From Deltaproteobacteria bacterium (GTDB lineage Bacteria > Desulfobacterota > Desulfuromonadia > Geobacterales > Geobacteraceae), in NCBI GenBank assembly GCA_021810985.1, contig JAJZQA010000009.1, positions 1-18,546 of the forward strand: a DNA stretch of 18,546 nucleotides, written 5' to 3'. The position numbers and the translations under genes are program-made. Positions 1-7,254 of this stretch are shown one piece after another (within the stretch, counting starts at the first letter, position 1; each line of letters opens with the position of its first letter). The notes beneath the pieces are model-generated. The model ran no database searches. It was not told where the DNA came from and saw nothing but the letters and a program-made list of their open reading frames with translations.

Positions 1-696
1 CTGCGGGTGGAGATAAAGAAAGTGGCCGAAGCATCCCTCAAACGTCTGAAAACAGATGTCATTGACTTGCTCTATCAGCACCGGGTTGACCCAGATGTGC
101 CTATTGAAGATGTCGCAGGTGCCGTGAAAGAACTTATCCTGGAAGGTAAGGTGAAGCATTTCGGTCTATCGGAGGCCGGAATCCAGACTATTCGCCGCGC
201 GCATGCCGTCCAGCCAGTTACCTGTGTCCAGAACGAGTACTCGCTCTGGTTCAGACGCCCGGAAGAAGGATTACTCCAGACCCTGGAAGAACTGGGCATC
301 GGCCTTGTTCCCTACAGCCCGCTTGGGAAAGGATTCCTGACCGGCAAGATGGATGAAAACACAACGTTTGGCAGCACTGATTTCCGTATCACCCTGCCGC
401 GTTTTACACCCGAGGCATTGAAAGCAAATCAAGCTTTGGTTGATCTGCTCGGCAGTATCGCTACAGAAAAGAATGCATCTCCGGCTCAGATTGCGCTCGC
501 CTGGCTGCTGGCCCAGAAACCATGGATCGTGCCGATACCGGGGACCACAAAACTGGAAAGATTAGATGAGAATATCGGCGCTGAGAGCGTCAAACTCACT
601 GCTGATGATCTTGCCACTATCGAGCGGTCCGCCGCTCAGATCAAAGTCCAGGGAGAGCGGTACCCGGAAAAGCTTGAACTGTTGACCGGACGCTGA
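1..696 (+). CDS. Aldo/keto reductase, C-terminal part (5' end outside window)
   Basis: The frame is open from base 1, and a GTG at 7 is an internal codon rather than the real start. The visible ~231 residues match the C-terminal two thirds of an AKR of the YajO/IolS/AKR13 type (NADPH-dependent reduction of aldehydes or ketones, cytosolic TIM barrel). Recognisable segments are the strand-5 region with EGKVKHFGLSE, the NEYSLWFRR segment, VPYSPLGKGFLTG, and the cofactor-binding end IPGTTKLERLDEN. The catalytic Asp/Tyr/Lys lie in the missing N-terminal third. The gene ends in a normal TGA at 694-696, and a second AKR start follows 40 bp later, so the two may have been co-transcribed. Family assignment is firm; the substrate is unknown. 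Confidence 0.9.
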   Translation: MRVEIKKVAEASLKRLKTDVIDLLYQHRVDPDVPIEDVAGAVKELILEGKVKHFGLSEAGIQTIRRAHAVQPVTCVQNEYSLWFRRPEEGLLQTLEELGIGLVPYSPLGKGFLTGKMDENTTFGSTDFRITLPRFTPEALKANQALVDLLGSIATEKNASPAQIALAWLLAQKPWIVPIPGTTKLERLDENIGAESVKLTADDLATIERSAAQIKVQGERYPEKLELLTGR

Positions 697-736
697 GCAA
701 ACAATAGATTTTGATATCAATAAAGGAGATGTAACT

Positions 737-992
737 ATGCAGAAAGTAACTTTGAATAATGGTGTGGAGATGCCCATTTTCGGATTCGGCGTCTTCCAGG
801 TCAGTGATCCGAAGGAATGTGAACGCAGCGTCAGTGATGCACTGCAAGTGGGCTATCGATTGCTTGATACTGCGGCGTCTTACATGAATGAAGAAGCGGT
901 CGGCAACACACCCTTTCTGCCAGCAGATCGAGACCCAGCGATTCCTTCAAGAAAGCAGTGTTCAGATCGAATCCTGGGGTCCCTTTGCCGCT
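737..992 (+). pseudogene. Second aldo/keto reductase, internally deleted and 3'-truncated
   Basis: A good ribosome site (AAAGGAG, 724-730) precedes ATG 737. The first 57 codons are the N-terminus of a 2,5-diketo-gluconate-reductase-type AKR, including catalytic D44 and Y49 in LLDTAASYMNE. At about 903-910 the reading switches frame. The next ~28 codons (THPFCQQIETQRF... QIESWGPFA) are typical of AKR residues ~165-195 (strand 6/7 region). About 100 codons, carrying the catalytic Lys and His, are therefore missing. The homology stops at about 992, where an unrelated hydrolase fragment begins. No functional enzyme can result. Two separate junctions within 90 bp indicate repeated deletion or a chimeric assembly. 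Confidence 0.82.
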
Positions 993-1358
993 ACGCCGGA
1001 CGAACAATTGTGGTTTGGTATTTTCCGGCTCGGCGCCTGGCCCTATTTTTATGAAGGCGTTCAGTTTTCCAGAGTCCCAGAGGCCCTGAACCAGTTTTTC
1101 AGACAAATGGTTCCCAATACAGGCCCCTATGACGCTGAAGCAAACATCGCTGCCGTTTCGGAGCTATTTAACAAAATTGGCAAAGGCGTTCTCGTCACCC
1201 ACTCACAAAGCGGGGGGCCTGGATGGCGTACCGCAATCAAGAACGACAACATCCGCGCCATTGTTTCCTTTGAGCCGGGCGGAGATTTTCTTTTTCCAGA
1301 AGGTGAAGCTCCTCAGTCAATAAAACTCGCAGGACGTACCGTCACTCCGCCCAATGTA
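993..1358 (+). pseudogene. Alpha/beta hydrolase fragment (internal part only)
   Basis: In the frame continuing from the AKR remnant, roughly 120 codons match an alpha/beta-hydrolase of the esterase/lipase-like kind. The segments LWFGIFRLG, the nucleophile elbow VLVTHSQSGGPGW (Ser as nucleophile) and IVSFEPGGDFLFPEGE are visible. The normal N-terminus is replaced by AKR sequence. The C-terminal third, with the catalytic His, is absent: similarity ends near PPNV at 1358, where what looks like a promoter region with an AraC-type operator starts. The frame runs on to a stop at 1398-1400 without further similarity. This is a dead remnant joined at both ends to other sequence. Confidence 0.72.
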
Positions 1359-1394
1359 TCGCATTCCGCTATATCAATCTGCGGTATATCGTTC

Positions 1395-1453
1395 AATTAG
1401 GCAAGAATTCAACAGGATCGGCCTACCGCTGATCTCTTTTTCTTGAGTAATGT
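1395..1453 (+). promoter_or_regulatory. AraC-type operator copy A with promoter of the alcohol dehydrogenase remnant
   Basis: The 36-bp block 1395-1430 (key parts AGGCAAGAA and AGGATCGGCCTACCGCT) recurs at 2011, 3057 and 4495 with no gaps. A -10-like TAATGT lies at 1448-1453, exactly 17 bp after the block. The same spacing is found behind copies C and D. The arrangement fits an activator site overlapping the -35 position. It lies 70 bp upstream of the ADH start. That the nearby AraC protein binds it is inference. Confidence 0.7.
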
Positions 1454-1500
1454 AACTTCTACAAGCAAGCAGTTCTGAACAGAGGAAAGGAGAACTGACC

Positions 1501-1875
1501 ATGTACAAAGCCAAAGCATATTCCGCAGCCAGCGCCACCTCGCCGCTGGCCTTCGACACCATCCCCCGCCGTGACACCACCGACCGGGACGTGCAGATCG
1601 AAATTCTCTACTGTGGCATCTGCCACTCCGACCTCCACACAGCGCGCAATGAGTGGAGCAGCATCATGCCCACGGTCTACCCGGTCGTTCCTGGCCATGA
1701 AATCGTCGGCCGGGTCGTCAAGATCGGCTCGGCAGTTACTAAGTTCAAACCGGGCGACCTTGCGGGCGTCGGCTGCCTGGTCGATTCGGACCATACCTGC
1801 CCAAACTGTCGGGATGGTCTGGAGCAGTTATGTCCGAATCAGACTCTTACCTTCAACTCCCCGGACAAGCACAAC
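1501..1875 (+). pseudogene. Zinc-dependent alcohol dehydrogenase, 3'-truncated
   Basis: The start is well defined: ATG 1501 with AAGGAG at 1487-1492. The first ~122 codons are the catalytic GroES-like domain of a YahK/cinnamyl-alcohol-type MDR dehydrogenase, which oxidises alcohols or reduces aldehydes with NADP(H). Visible are the zinc ligands CGICHSDLH and PGHEIVG and the structural-zinc lobe TCPNCRDGLEQLC. The first structural cysteine seems replaced by Asp (VDSDHTC). Similarity ends near 1875 (FNSPDKHNTAP). The frame then runs ~35 codons through unrelated sequence to TAG at 1984-1986. The Rossmann domain is missing (family length ~350 aa), so the product would be inactive. Operator copy A lies just upstream, so it was probably part of the AraC regulon. 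Confidence 0.85.
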
Positions 1876-2010
1876 ACTGCTCCGGTTATTCCAGGGGAAA
1901 AAAGTTTTACTGTCCGGCGAGATTCAATATTTTGGGCAAAGTGTAAAGCCATAGGATCTGCACATTTTGTAAGGCTGAGAGAGTAGGGAGGCTGTTTTTG
2001 ATATGCGCAG

Positions 2011-2046
2011 GATCAGGCAATAAACCGACAGGATCAGCTTATACAG
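2011..2046 (+). promoter_or_regulatory. AraC-type operator copy B (orphan)
   Basis: This is the third-best match to the 36-bp motif (GATCAGGCAATAAA then GACAGGATCAGCTTAT). Unlike copies A, C and D, it has no -10-like hexamer 17 bp downstream and no plus-strand gene behind it. Its right end overlaps the stop codon of the minus-strand araC gene (2039-2041). It may be a leftover whose target gene was deleted, or a site acting at the end of araC. Confidence 0.55.
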
Positions 2047-2947
2047 CTTCAGTCATCTGCCGCAGTTTCGTAATGTCCCTCAGCGGCGGCGCGCCGAACA
2101 GGCGGTTATACTCCCGGCTGAACTGGGACGGGCTTTCGTAGCCGACCTGAAATGCTGCAGTTGCAGCGTCCAGTGACTCAGTCAGCATTAAACGCCTGGC
2201 TTCGTGCAACCGAAGATGCTTCTGGTACTGCAATGGGCTTTGGGCGGTAATAGACCGAAAATGATTGTGAAATGAAGAAGTGCTCATATGTGCCTGAGAC
2301 GCCAGATCATCGATACGAAACTGCTGTGAGTAGTTGTTTTTCAACCATTCGATTGCTCGTGCTACCCGTTGACTCTGGCTTCCCGCGGCTGCGATCTGAC
2401 GTAGACGTGCCCCCTGCTCCCCCACAAGTAAAAGGTAGATGATCTCCTTCTGGATGATGGGCGCAAGCATCCGAATGTCGTGCTCTTCATCAAGCAGGTC
2501 GATAAGACGTTGAAAGGCCGTGAGCAGTGGTAGAGTGATCTCGCTCGTCGCCATGCCGTGATCGGATTTTTGCGCACGATGATGAGGAAAATTACTGTCA
2601 ATGAGCATCTGGGAAACCTGCTGCATGTCAAACGTCAGCTTGAGCCCTAGTAATGGTTTCTCTTTGCTTGCTTCAATGACCTGAACAAACGTGGGCAGAT
2701 CCACGGATGCGATCAAATACTGGCGAGGGTTGTACACATACGATTCATTTCCGAGCATAACGCGTTTAGCCCCCTGCACGACCATGCACATACATGGTTC
2801 GTACACTGCGCTAAAGGGTTCGGTAGGTCCGTCTTCGCGGAAAAATGATAGCGACGGGATCGCGCTTGGATTCTGCTCACCGTCGTTCGTCCATCGGGCA
2901 ATACTTCCTCTTAGGGTTTCGAGCGCCACTTCCATCCTGCTCTTCAT
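2039..2947 (-). CDS. AraC-family transcriptional regulator (AraC_N type)
   Basis: The product is a cytosolic DNA-binding regulator of ~302 aa. The N-terminal half (about residues 30-160, with YEPCMCMVVQGAKRV) matches the AraC_N domain found in YqhC-like regulators, which often sit beside aldo/keto reductase and alcohol dehydrogenase genes. The C-terminal ~100 residues hold the two helix-turn-helix motifs (IDDLASQAHMSTSSFHNHFR and FQVGYESPSQFSREYNRLFG). An upstream in-frame ATG at 3031 exists, but ATG 2947 has GGAG five bases before it (2956-2953) and gives the usual family length, so I prefer it. The gene diverges from the exported hydrolase, with operator copy C between them. It is the obvious candidate to bind the four copies; the inducer is unknown. 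Confidence 0.9.
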   Translation of the reverse strand: MKSRMEVALETLRGSIARWTNDGEQNPSAIPSLSFFREDGPTEPFSAVYEPCMCMVVQGAKRVMLGNESYVYNPRQYLIASVDLPTFVQVIEASKEKPLLGLKLTFDMQQVSQMLIDSNFPHHRAQKSDHGMATSEITLPLLTAFQRLIDLLDEEHDIRMLAPIIQKEIIYLLLVGEQGARLRQIAAAGSQSQRVARAIEWLKNNYSQQFRIDDLASQAHMSTSSFHNHFRSITAQSPLQYQKHLRLHEARRLMLTESLDAATAAFQVGYESPSQFSREYNRLFGAPPLRDITKLRQMTEAV

Positions 2948-3056
2948 ATGATCTCCATATCTGCCTGACTCTGATGTAAAAATATTATCGTTCATGCCAT
3001 ATGGCCATAATATCAAGCATGATGCTGCCATACAACATTAGTGGATGGTTTTGTAT

Positions 3057-3115
3057 GATTAGGCAAGAAGTTTATAGGATTAGTCTATCCCCTTTTTTAT
3101 CATCCGGTGTAAGTT
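3057..3115 (+). promoter_or_regulatory. AraC-type operator copy C with promoter of the exported hydrolase
   Basis: The 36-bp block 3057-3092 (GATTAGGCAAGAAG, AGGATTAGTCTATCC) is followed after 17 bp by TAAGTT at 3110-3115, the same geometry as copies A and D. It lies in the divergent gap between araC and the exported hydrolase, 98 bp before the hydrolase start. It could serve both autoregulation and activation (inference). Confidence 0.7.
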
Positions 3116-3190
3116 GAATTCAACGAAAGGCCTAAAGAAGTAAAAGTACCTTAGCAACATGACGCTTTCACAACTGAAAGGAGACTCTCA

Positions 3191-4276
3191 ATGAACAAAC
3201 ATGTATCTCGTAGGAAGCTGATCCAATGCTCTCTTATTGCGAGCGCAGTAATGCTCATTAGCGCGCTGCCAGCGTTTGCGGAATCAAACCTGCCAAAGCG
3301 AGGAGATGCCATGCAACTGACCCAAACGTGGGATAAGATTTTCCCAAGAAGCAAAGCCGTCGATCATCAGAAAGTGACCTTCAAAAACCGCTACGGCATT
3401 ACCTTGGCAGCCGATCTTTATCTGCCGAAGAATCGTGGCAACCAACGACTCGCAGCCATTGCCGTCAGCGGTCCATTCGGTGCGGTGAAGGAGCAATCCT
3501 CCGGCCTGTACGCACAGACGATGGCCGAGCGAGGATTTGTGACGCTTGCGTTCGACCCATCCTATACGGGCGAGAGCGGCGGCGAGCCGCGCAATGTGGC
3601 GTCTCCTGATATCAACACCGAAGACTTCAGTGCCGCAGTGGACTTTCTCGGTCTGCACCCTGCCGTTGATCGCAACCGCATCGGCATCATCGGCGTCTGC
3701 GGTTTCGGCGGCATGGGACTCAATGCCGCAGCTGTTGACAAGCGCATCAAGGCCGTTGTCACGACCAGCATGTATGACATATCACGAGTCGCGGCCAAAG
3801 GTTACAATGATAGCCTTACCCTTGAACAACGCACGAAAATGCTGGAGCAAATGAGCCAGCAACGTTGGGAAGACGCAAAGAATGGAACACCCGCTTCTGG
3901 CCCGCGCATTCTGCCTGAGAAGCTGAAAGGCAACGAAAGTCAATTTGTTGCGGATTACTTCAACTATTACCGCACTCCGCGTGGTTTTCACCAAAATTCA
4001 CCAAACTCAAATGGGGCGTGGACGGCTACCAATGCCTTGTCTTTCATGAACATGCCGCTGCTGACCTACATCAAGGAAATCTCGCCGCGTCCGATACTGT
4101 TGATTGCCGGAGAGAATGCCCACTCGCGTTATTTCGCTGAAGATGCCTACAAAGCGGCAGCGGAGCCGAAAGAGCTCATGATCATCAAGAATGCCAACCA
4201 CGTCGACCTCTACGACCGGATGGACAAAATCCCGTTTGACAGGATCGCTGAGTTCTTCAACAAAAACATGAAGTGA
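3191..4276 (+). CDS. Exported alpha/beta hydrolase (YcjY/dienelactone-hydrolase-like)
   Basis: ATG 3191 follows AAAGGAGA (3177-3184). The 361-aa product begins with SRRKLIQ, a hydrophobic stretch and an ALPAFA-ES cleavage site. This is a signal peptide, possibly twin-arginine, so the enzyme is probably periplasmic. The mature part is an alpha/beta hydrolase of the COG1073 YcjY-like group. Its nucleophile elbow is GVCGFGG with Cys170, and the C-terminal His337 lies in ANHVDLYD. Such proteins are presumed esterases or hydrolases of unknown substrate. The gene is intact and complete, unlike its neighbours. It is preceded by operator copy C and closed by its own terminator, so it looks like a single-gene unit under AraC control. 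Confidence 0.87.
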   Translation: MNKHVSRRKLIQCSLIASAVMLISALPAFAESNLPKRGDAMQLTQTWDKIFPRSKAVDHQKVTFKNRYGITLAADLYLPKNRGNQRLAAIAVSGPFGAVKEQSSGLYAQTMAERGFVTLAFDPSYTGESGGEPRNVASPDINTEDFSAAVDFLGLHPAVDRNRIGIIGVCGFGGMGLNAAAVDKRIKAVVTTSMYDISRVAAKGYNDSLTLEQRTKMLEQMSQQRWEDAKNGTPASGPRILPEKLKGNESQFVADYFNYYRTPRGFHQNSPNSNGAWTATNALSFMNMPLLTYIKEISPRPILLIAGENAHSRYFAEDAYKAAAEPKELMIIKNANHVDLYDRMDKIPFDRIAEFFNKNMK

Positions 4277-4304
4277 GATGCCCCCTCCTCACATATGCAA
4301 AGAT

Positions 4305-4347
4305 AAAAGCCGGTCATTGGGGGGATTCCTCAGCGACCGGCTTTTTT
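4305..4347 (+). terminator. Rho-independent terminator after the exported hydrolase
   Basis: AAAAGCCGGTC (4305-4315) pairs with GACCGGCTTTTTT (4335-4347) around a 19-base loop, and the 3' arm runs into a T tract. It lies 28 bp after the hydrolase stop codon. Confidence 0.9.
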
Positions 4348-4494
4348 ATGAGGGGCGGTATGCCGTCGGCCCATCGGGCAACCTGCGTTCCGCAGCTCAC
4401 AAGCCCCACATGGCACGCTGAGTTGGTGTTAATCCCCATCTCTTTGCGCGTACAGTTCCCGCTTTTATACATATCAACAAACAGTGTCTCGTAC
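4348..4494. other. Non-coding stretch between terminator and operator D
   Basis: No convincing gene is visible here. A short frame (start 4273, stop 4510-4512) crosses the terminator and resembles nothing I recognise. The stretch may be the upstream promoter region belonging to operator copy D, or residue from a deleted gene. Confidence 0.4.
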
Positions 4495-4553
4495 GATCAG
4501 GCAATAATTTGACAGGATCGGCCTACCGCTACTCATTCGTTACGGAGTAGGAT
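4495..4553 (+). promoter_or_regulatory. AraC-type operator copy D with promoter of the MBL-fold gene
   Basis: Block 4495-4530 is nearly identical to copy A over its second half (both share CAGGATCGGCCTACCGCT). A -10-like TAGGAT follows after exactly 17 bp at 4548-4553. It points into the 5'-truncated MBL-fold gene. The original start of that gene probably lay shortly after and was lost. Confidence 0.68.
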
Positions 4554-4623
4554 CAAATCATCAAGAAGTCAAAGGACTGGCTGCGTGGCTGCACATGCTC
4601 GCCATAAACAAAACAGCCAGGCA

Positions 4624-5465
4624 GGCACTCGACCGTACTGATGAAGCTGCATGACGCATTCTGGATAACCGACCCGATGTTCTCCCACCGGGCATCCCCG
4701 ATACAGTTTGCCGGGCCGGAGCGGTTTCATGCGCCACCGATCGGCATCGACGAACTCCCGTCGATAAAAGGAGTCATCATATCCCATGACCATTACGACC
4801 ACCTGGACTACGAATCCATCATGAAACTGGCAGGGAAGGTTGAATATTTTCTGACTCCGCTCGGAGTGGGAGATATTCTGATCGACTGGGGTGTAGCGGC
4901 AGCAAAGGTGCGGCAACTGGACTGGTGGCAGGGAATCGAGATTGGCGGTGTCCGTTTTGTCGCCACCCCTGCCCGTCACTTCTCCGGTCGCGGCCTCTTT
5001 GACAAGAACAAGACCCAGTGGGCGTCTTGGGTAATCCTTGCACCTGAGCAGCGAGTATTCTTCAGTGGCGACTCCGGCTATTTCGACGGTTTCAGACAGA
5101 TCGGCGAGAAATTCGGCCCCTTCGACCTGACCCTGCTTGAAACGGGGGCTTACAATGAAAACTGGCCGAACGTCCATATGCACCCTGAAGAAAGCATCCG
5201 GGCGCATCTCGACCTGAAGGGCAGGCGCCTGCTGCCTATCCACAACGGCACCTTTGATCTGTCAATGCACTCCTGGCGGGAGCCGTTCGACAGAATAACC
5301 GCCATGGGCAATGTTCGGGGCATCCCGGTCATTACCCCCCTGATGGGTGAGCCGGTGAGCATGCACACCACCGCGGGTGGTCGACACTGGTGGGATGATC
5401 CGGATAGATTCAAAGAAACGGAGAGGGTGCTGGTTAAGGGGCAACCGGCAGCTGAGCAGCTATGA
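4624..5465 (+). pseudogene. Metallo-beta-lactamase-fold hydrolase (UlaG/NAPE-PLD-like), N-terminus missing
   Basis: The protein is a cytosolic metal-dependent hydrolase of the UlaG/RomA-like MBL group. The metal site is complete: SHDHYDH (H49, H51, D53, H54 counted from ATG 4641), ARHFSG, FSGDSGYFD and IHNGTFDLSMHSW. The family normally starts with ~60-80 further residues including a WLGHST motif. Here homology begins at HSTVLMKL just before ATG 4641. The frame upstream is unrelated and closes at TAA 4605-4607. ATG 4641 has no ribosome site. A 5' deletion is therefore likely, with a junction near 4614-4628, although an internally initiated 274-aa product cannot be excluded. It overlaps the next gene by ATGA at 5462. 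Confidence 0.75.
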
Positions 5466-5590
5466 AATCTGTTTTATTGTTTGACGATGATGCTAACTAT
5501 TTGAGGCTATTCAGAAGTTTTCTTGTGGGAGAAGGCTTGATGGTCAAGGGGGTGGTTCGCTCAGAAGCAGATGTTCTGCTTCAGCACATT
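5462..5590 (+). pseudogene. Response-regulator receiver domain, first ~40 codons only
   Basis: ATG 5462 overlaps the TGA of the MBL gene (ATGA), a translational-coupling layout. The protein begins MKSVLLFDDDANYLRLF and LVGEGL, the beta1/alpha1 start of a CheY-like receiver with its acidic metal-binding residues (D8-D10). Similarity ends after ~40 residues. The phospho-acceptor Asp (~residue 55), the conserved Lys and any output domain are missing. The frame runs into the 3' end of the oppositely oriented hipA gene and stops at 5657-5659. This is a truncated remnant at the junction with the hipBA segment. Confidence 0.6.
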
Positions 5591-6794
5591 CCTGTGAGGT
5601 CAGGCCAAGTTTCCGTGCACGTGTCTTCCATCCTCCTATCACCTTGCACACACCATTGATGATCTTCCTGGCGCGGCTAATTTCCAGTCTGTAGTAATCG
5701 GCGGTCGCAAGTACTATTTCCAGATCGGGCTGGCGGTTGTAGAGATCCAGAGAAAGGACGTGCTCGTCTTTCCTGAAAGACGGGTTCATGTCGAAAGCAG
5801 GGGCAAGGCGCCACCCCTCGGGAGACCTGATGAATCCGTGATTGCGTAAGTGGTCATCACGGTTGGCAGTGGCAACGTTAAAGACAACCCTGGTGAAAAG
5901 CTCTTCGAGGTCTAGTGCGATGTGATCAGCCTCGCCGTACGTAGCCAGAAATTCCGCCATCTCCAGATAACTGGCGTCTTCGGTGTCAATGTGGTCGAGC
6001 ATTGTCATGGCCGAGGCAAAAAAACGTCTGTTGCCGCCGATGCGATCAAATCTCTTCACCAGGAAGGTATGATAGCCGCCACCTGTCTGCAAGAGGCGGG
6101 ATTCGGGCACGGCGATACCGCATTCATGCGCCAGGCCCTGAAGCAGCATTTCCCAGACGGCGACATCGTAGTCATCGTCGGCGGAAGGGAACTTAGCAAT
6201 CCACAGGTTCCCATCTTCATCAACCAGGTTGGCCTTGGGGCGGGCACCGCCGAGCGAAGAGCCCGGAGCAACCAGAACCTTCAGCCACTCCCTGATTTTG
6301 TCGAGATCGTCCTGCTTCTTCCTGGTCAGCTCATAGGCAACCGCCTGCAGCTCGGCAATCCTGGCGACAGGGGGAGCGGATAACGCTTCGTTGGCCAGGA
6401 AAATCTGCTCACCCGGGCGGCTGAAACGCAAAGCGCCCATGCGCGTACAATCCTGAACTCCCAGCAGGAATTCCCACGGTCCCAAGATTCTCGGAGTACG
6501 ACCTTCTTCTTTCGCTTCGACCGCCTCCCAGCGTTTCATCAGGATCTGCCCCCAGCGGTCGGGGCATGAATCCATGAACACACCGAAATTGGAATCCCCG
6601 GGGAAGAATTCACCGGCAAACAGATCCAGTTCCGGGTCCAGGGGAAAGGCATGGGCATGTTTGAGCCAGGCAGGCTCGTAGGCAAAACGTACGCTGCCGC
6701 GTTCCCCACGGGAGAGCGTACCAATATGCTGAAGGGGACCGAATCCGGGATCGTCAAGCCAGACCCAGATATGGTCCCCCTTTACTTTAGCCAT
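5544..6794 (-). CDS. hipA: HipA-type serine/threonine kinase toxin
   Basis: The product is the type II toxin of a HipBA pair. HipA kinases phosphorylate targets such as glutamyl-tRNA synthetase and arrest growth. I place the start at ATG 6794 (AGGAG six to seven bases upstream), giving 416 aa, close to the family size. A longer frame to 6878 lies inside hipB and is unlikely. The N-terminal HipA-N1 domain covers about residues 1-110. The kinase core shows SSLGGARPK (~175-185), the catalytic NRDDHLRNHGF (~308-318) and the metal-binding AFDMNPS (~333). All key residues are present, so it could be active. It overlaps hipB by 8 bp. Its last codons run into the response-regulator remnant, so the extreme C-terminus may have been altered by the junction. 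Confidence 0.9.
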   Translation of the reverse strand: MAKVKGDHIWVWLDDPGFGPLQHIGTLSRGERGSVRFAYEPAWLKHAHAFPLDPELDLFAGEFFPGDSNFGVFMDSCPDRWGQILMKRWEAVEAKEEGRTPRILGPWEFLLGVQDCTRMGALRFSRPGEQIFLANEALSAPPVARIAELQAVAYELTRKKQDDLDKIREWLKVLVAPGSSLGGARPKANLVDEDGNLWIAKFPSADDDYDVAVWEMLLQGLAHECGIAVPESRLLQTGGGYHTFLVKRFDRIGGNRRFFASAMTMLDHIDTEDASYLEMAEFLATYGEADHIALDLEELFTRVVFNVATANRDDHLRNHGFIRSPEGWRLAPAFDMNPSFRKDEHVLSLDLYNRQPDLEIVLATADYYRLEISRARKIINGVCKVIGGWKTRARKLGLTSQECAEAEHLLLSEPPP

Positions 6795-7125
6795 CGCTGT
6801 CTCCTGTCGGCGGCTTCCGGCGGGGAGCCCTTTTTCGATGGGGAAGTGATTCGTCCTGCAGACGGCGCCCGAGAACATCCTCCTTGGCTATCAGAGACAA
6901 GTCCTCAACCAGTCCCAGGACCCGCAACACTTGGACGTAGATCCCGATGGCAACTGAGGGATCACCATTCTCGACCTTGTAGAGCGTCGGCCGCGAAATA
7001 TCAGCCCTGGCACAAACCGTTTCCATGGAAAAGCGACGACGAAGCCGCGCATCCTTGAGACGTTGCCCCAAAGCCTCCATTTCTTTCGCTGAAGATGGAT
7101 AGATTGTAACGGTTCTCTTAGTCAT
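6787..7125 (-). CDS. hipB: HipB-type XRE-family antitoxin and autorepressor
   Basis: This is a small DNA-binding protein of ~112 aa. An XRE helix-turn-helix covers about residues 18-75 (SMETVCARADISRPTLYKVE), and a basic tail follows (RKRAPRRKPP). In HipBA pairs it neutralises HipA and represses the operon. ATG 7125 is preferred over GTG 7146. The promoter on this strand (TTGACA 7165-7160, 18 bp, AATAAT 7141-7136) would place the RNA start about four bases before ATG 7125, and no ribosome site is visible, so the message looks nearly leaderless. The gene overlaps hipA by 8 bp, consistent with coupled expression. Confidence 0.85.
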   Translation of the reverse strand: MTKRTVTIYPSSAKEMEALGQRLKDARLRRRFSMETVCARADISRPTLYKVENGDPSVAIGIYVQVLRVLGLVEDLSLIAKEDVLGRRLQDESLPHRKRAPRRKPPTGDSDG

Positions 7126-7180
7126 AACGATAATTATTATTTGCACAACAAGAACATTATGTCAAATATAATTATCGTTA
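7125..7180 (-). promoter_or_regulatory. hipBA promoter framed by a perfect 13-bp inverted repeat (operator)
   Basis: TAACGATAATTAT (7125-7137) and ATAATTATCGTTA (7168-7180) are exact inverted copies, 43 bp centre to centre (about four helical turns). Between them on the minus strand lie TTGACA (7165-7160) and AATAAT (7141-7136) with an 18-bp spacer. One arm covers the -10/+1 region and the hipB start codon; the other lies just upstream of -35. This is the expected layout for HipB autorepression. Confidence 0.75.
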
Positions 7181-7254
7181 CATTGTATGGCTTGATTTCT
7201 TCAAGAGAATGATAGTCCGCACCCCGCCTCTATCCGAAGGGCCTGGCGTCTGAA

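Noticed and set aside
737..1400. A functional fused AKR-esterase enzyme
   Set aside because: The frame changes between the AKR parts, catalytic Lys/His are missing, and the hydrolase lacks its C-terminal His region.
2948..3031. Longer araC start at ATG 3031
   Set aside because: ATG 2947 has a GGAG five bases upstream and gives the family length; the extra 28 residues resemble no domain.
3284..3658. Minus-strand 124-codon frame opposite the exported hydrolase
   Set aside because: It is antisense to a clear enzyme with catalytic motifs and has no recognisable protein features; the same holds for the other long antisense frames over the helicase, Res and MBL genes.
4273..4512. 79-codon plus-strand frame after the exported hydrolase
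   Set aside because: It runs across an intrinsic terminator, has no ribosome site, and its composition is not protein-like.
6795..6878. Longer hipA start at 6878
   Set aside because: It would lie deep inside hipB, while ATG 6794 has an AGGAG site and begins at the usual HipA N-terminus.
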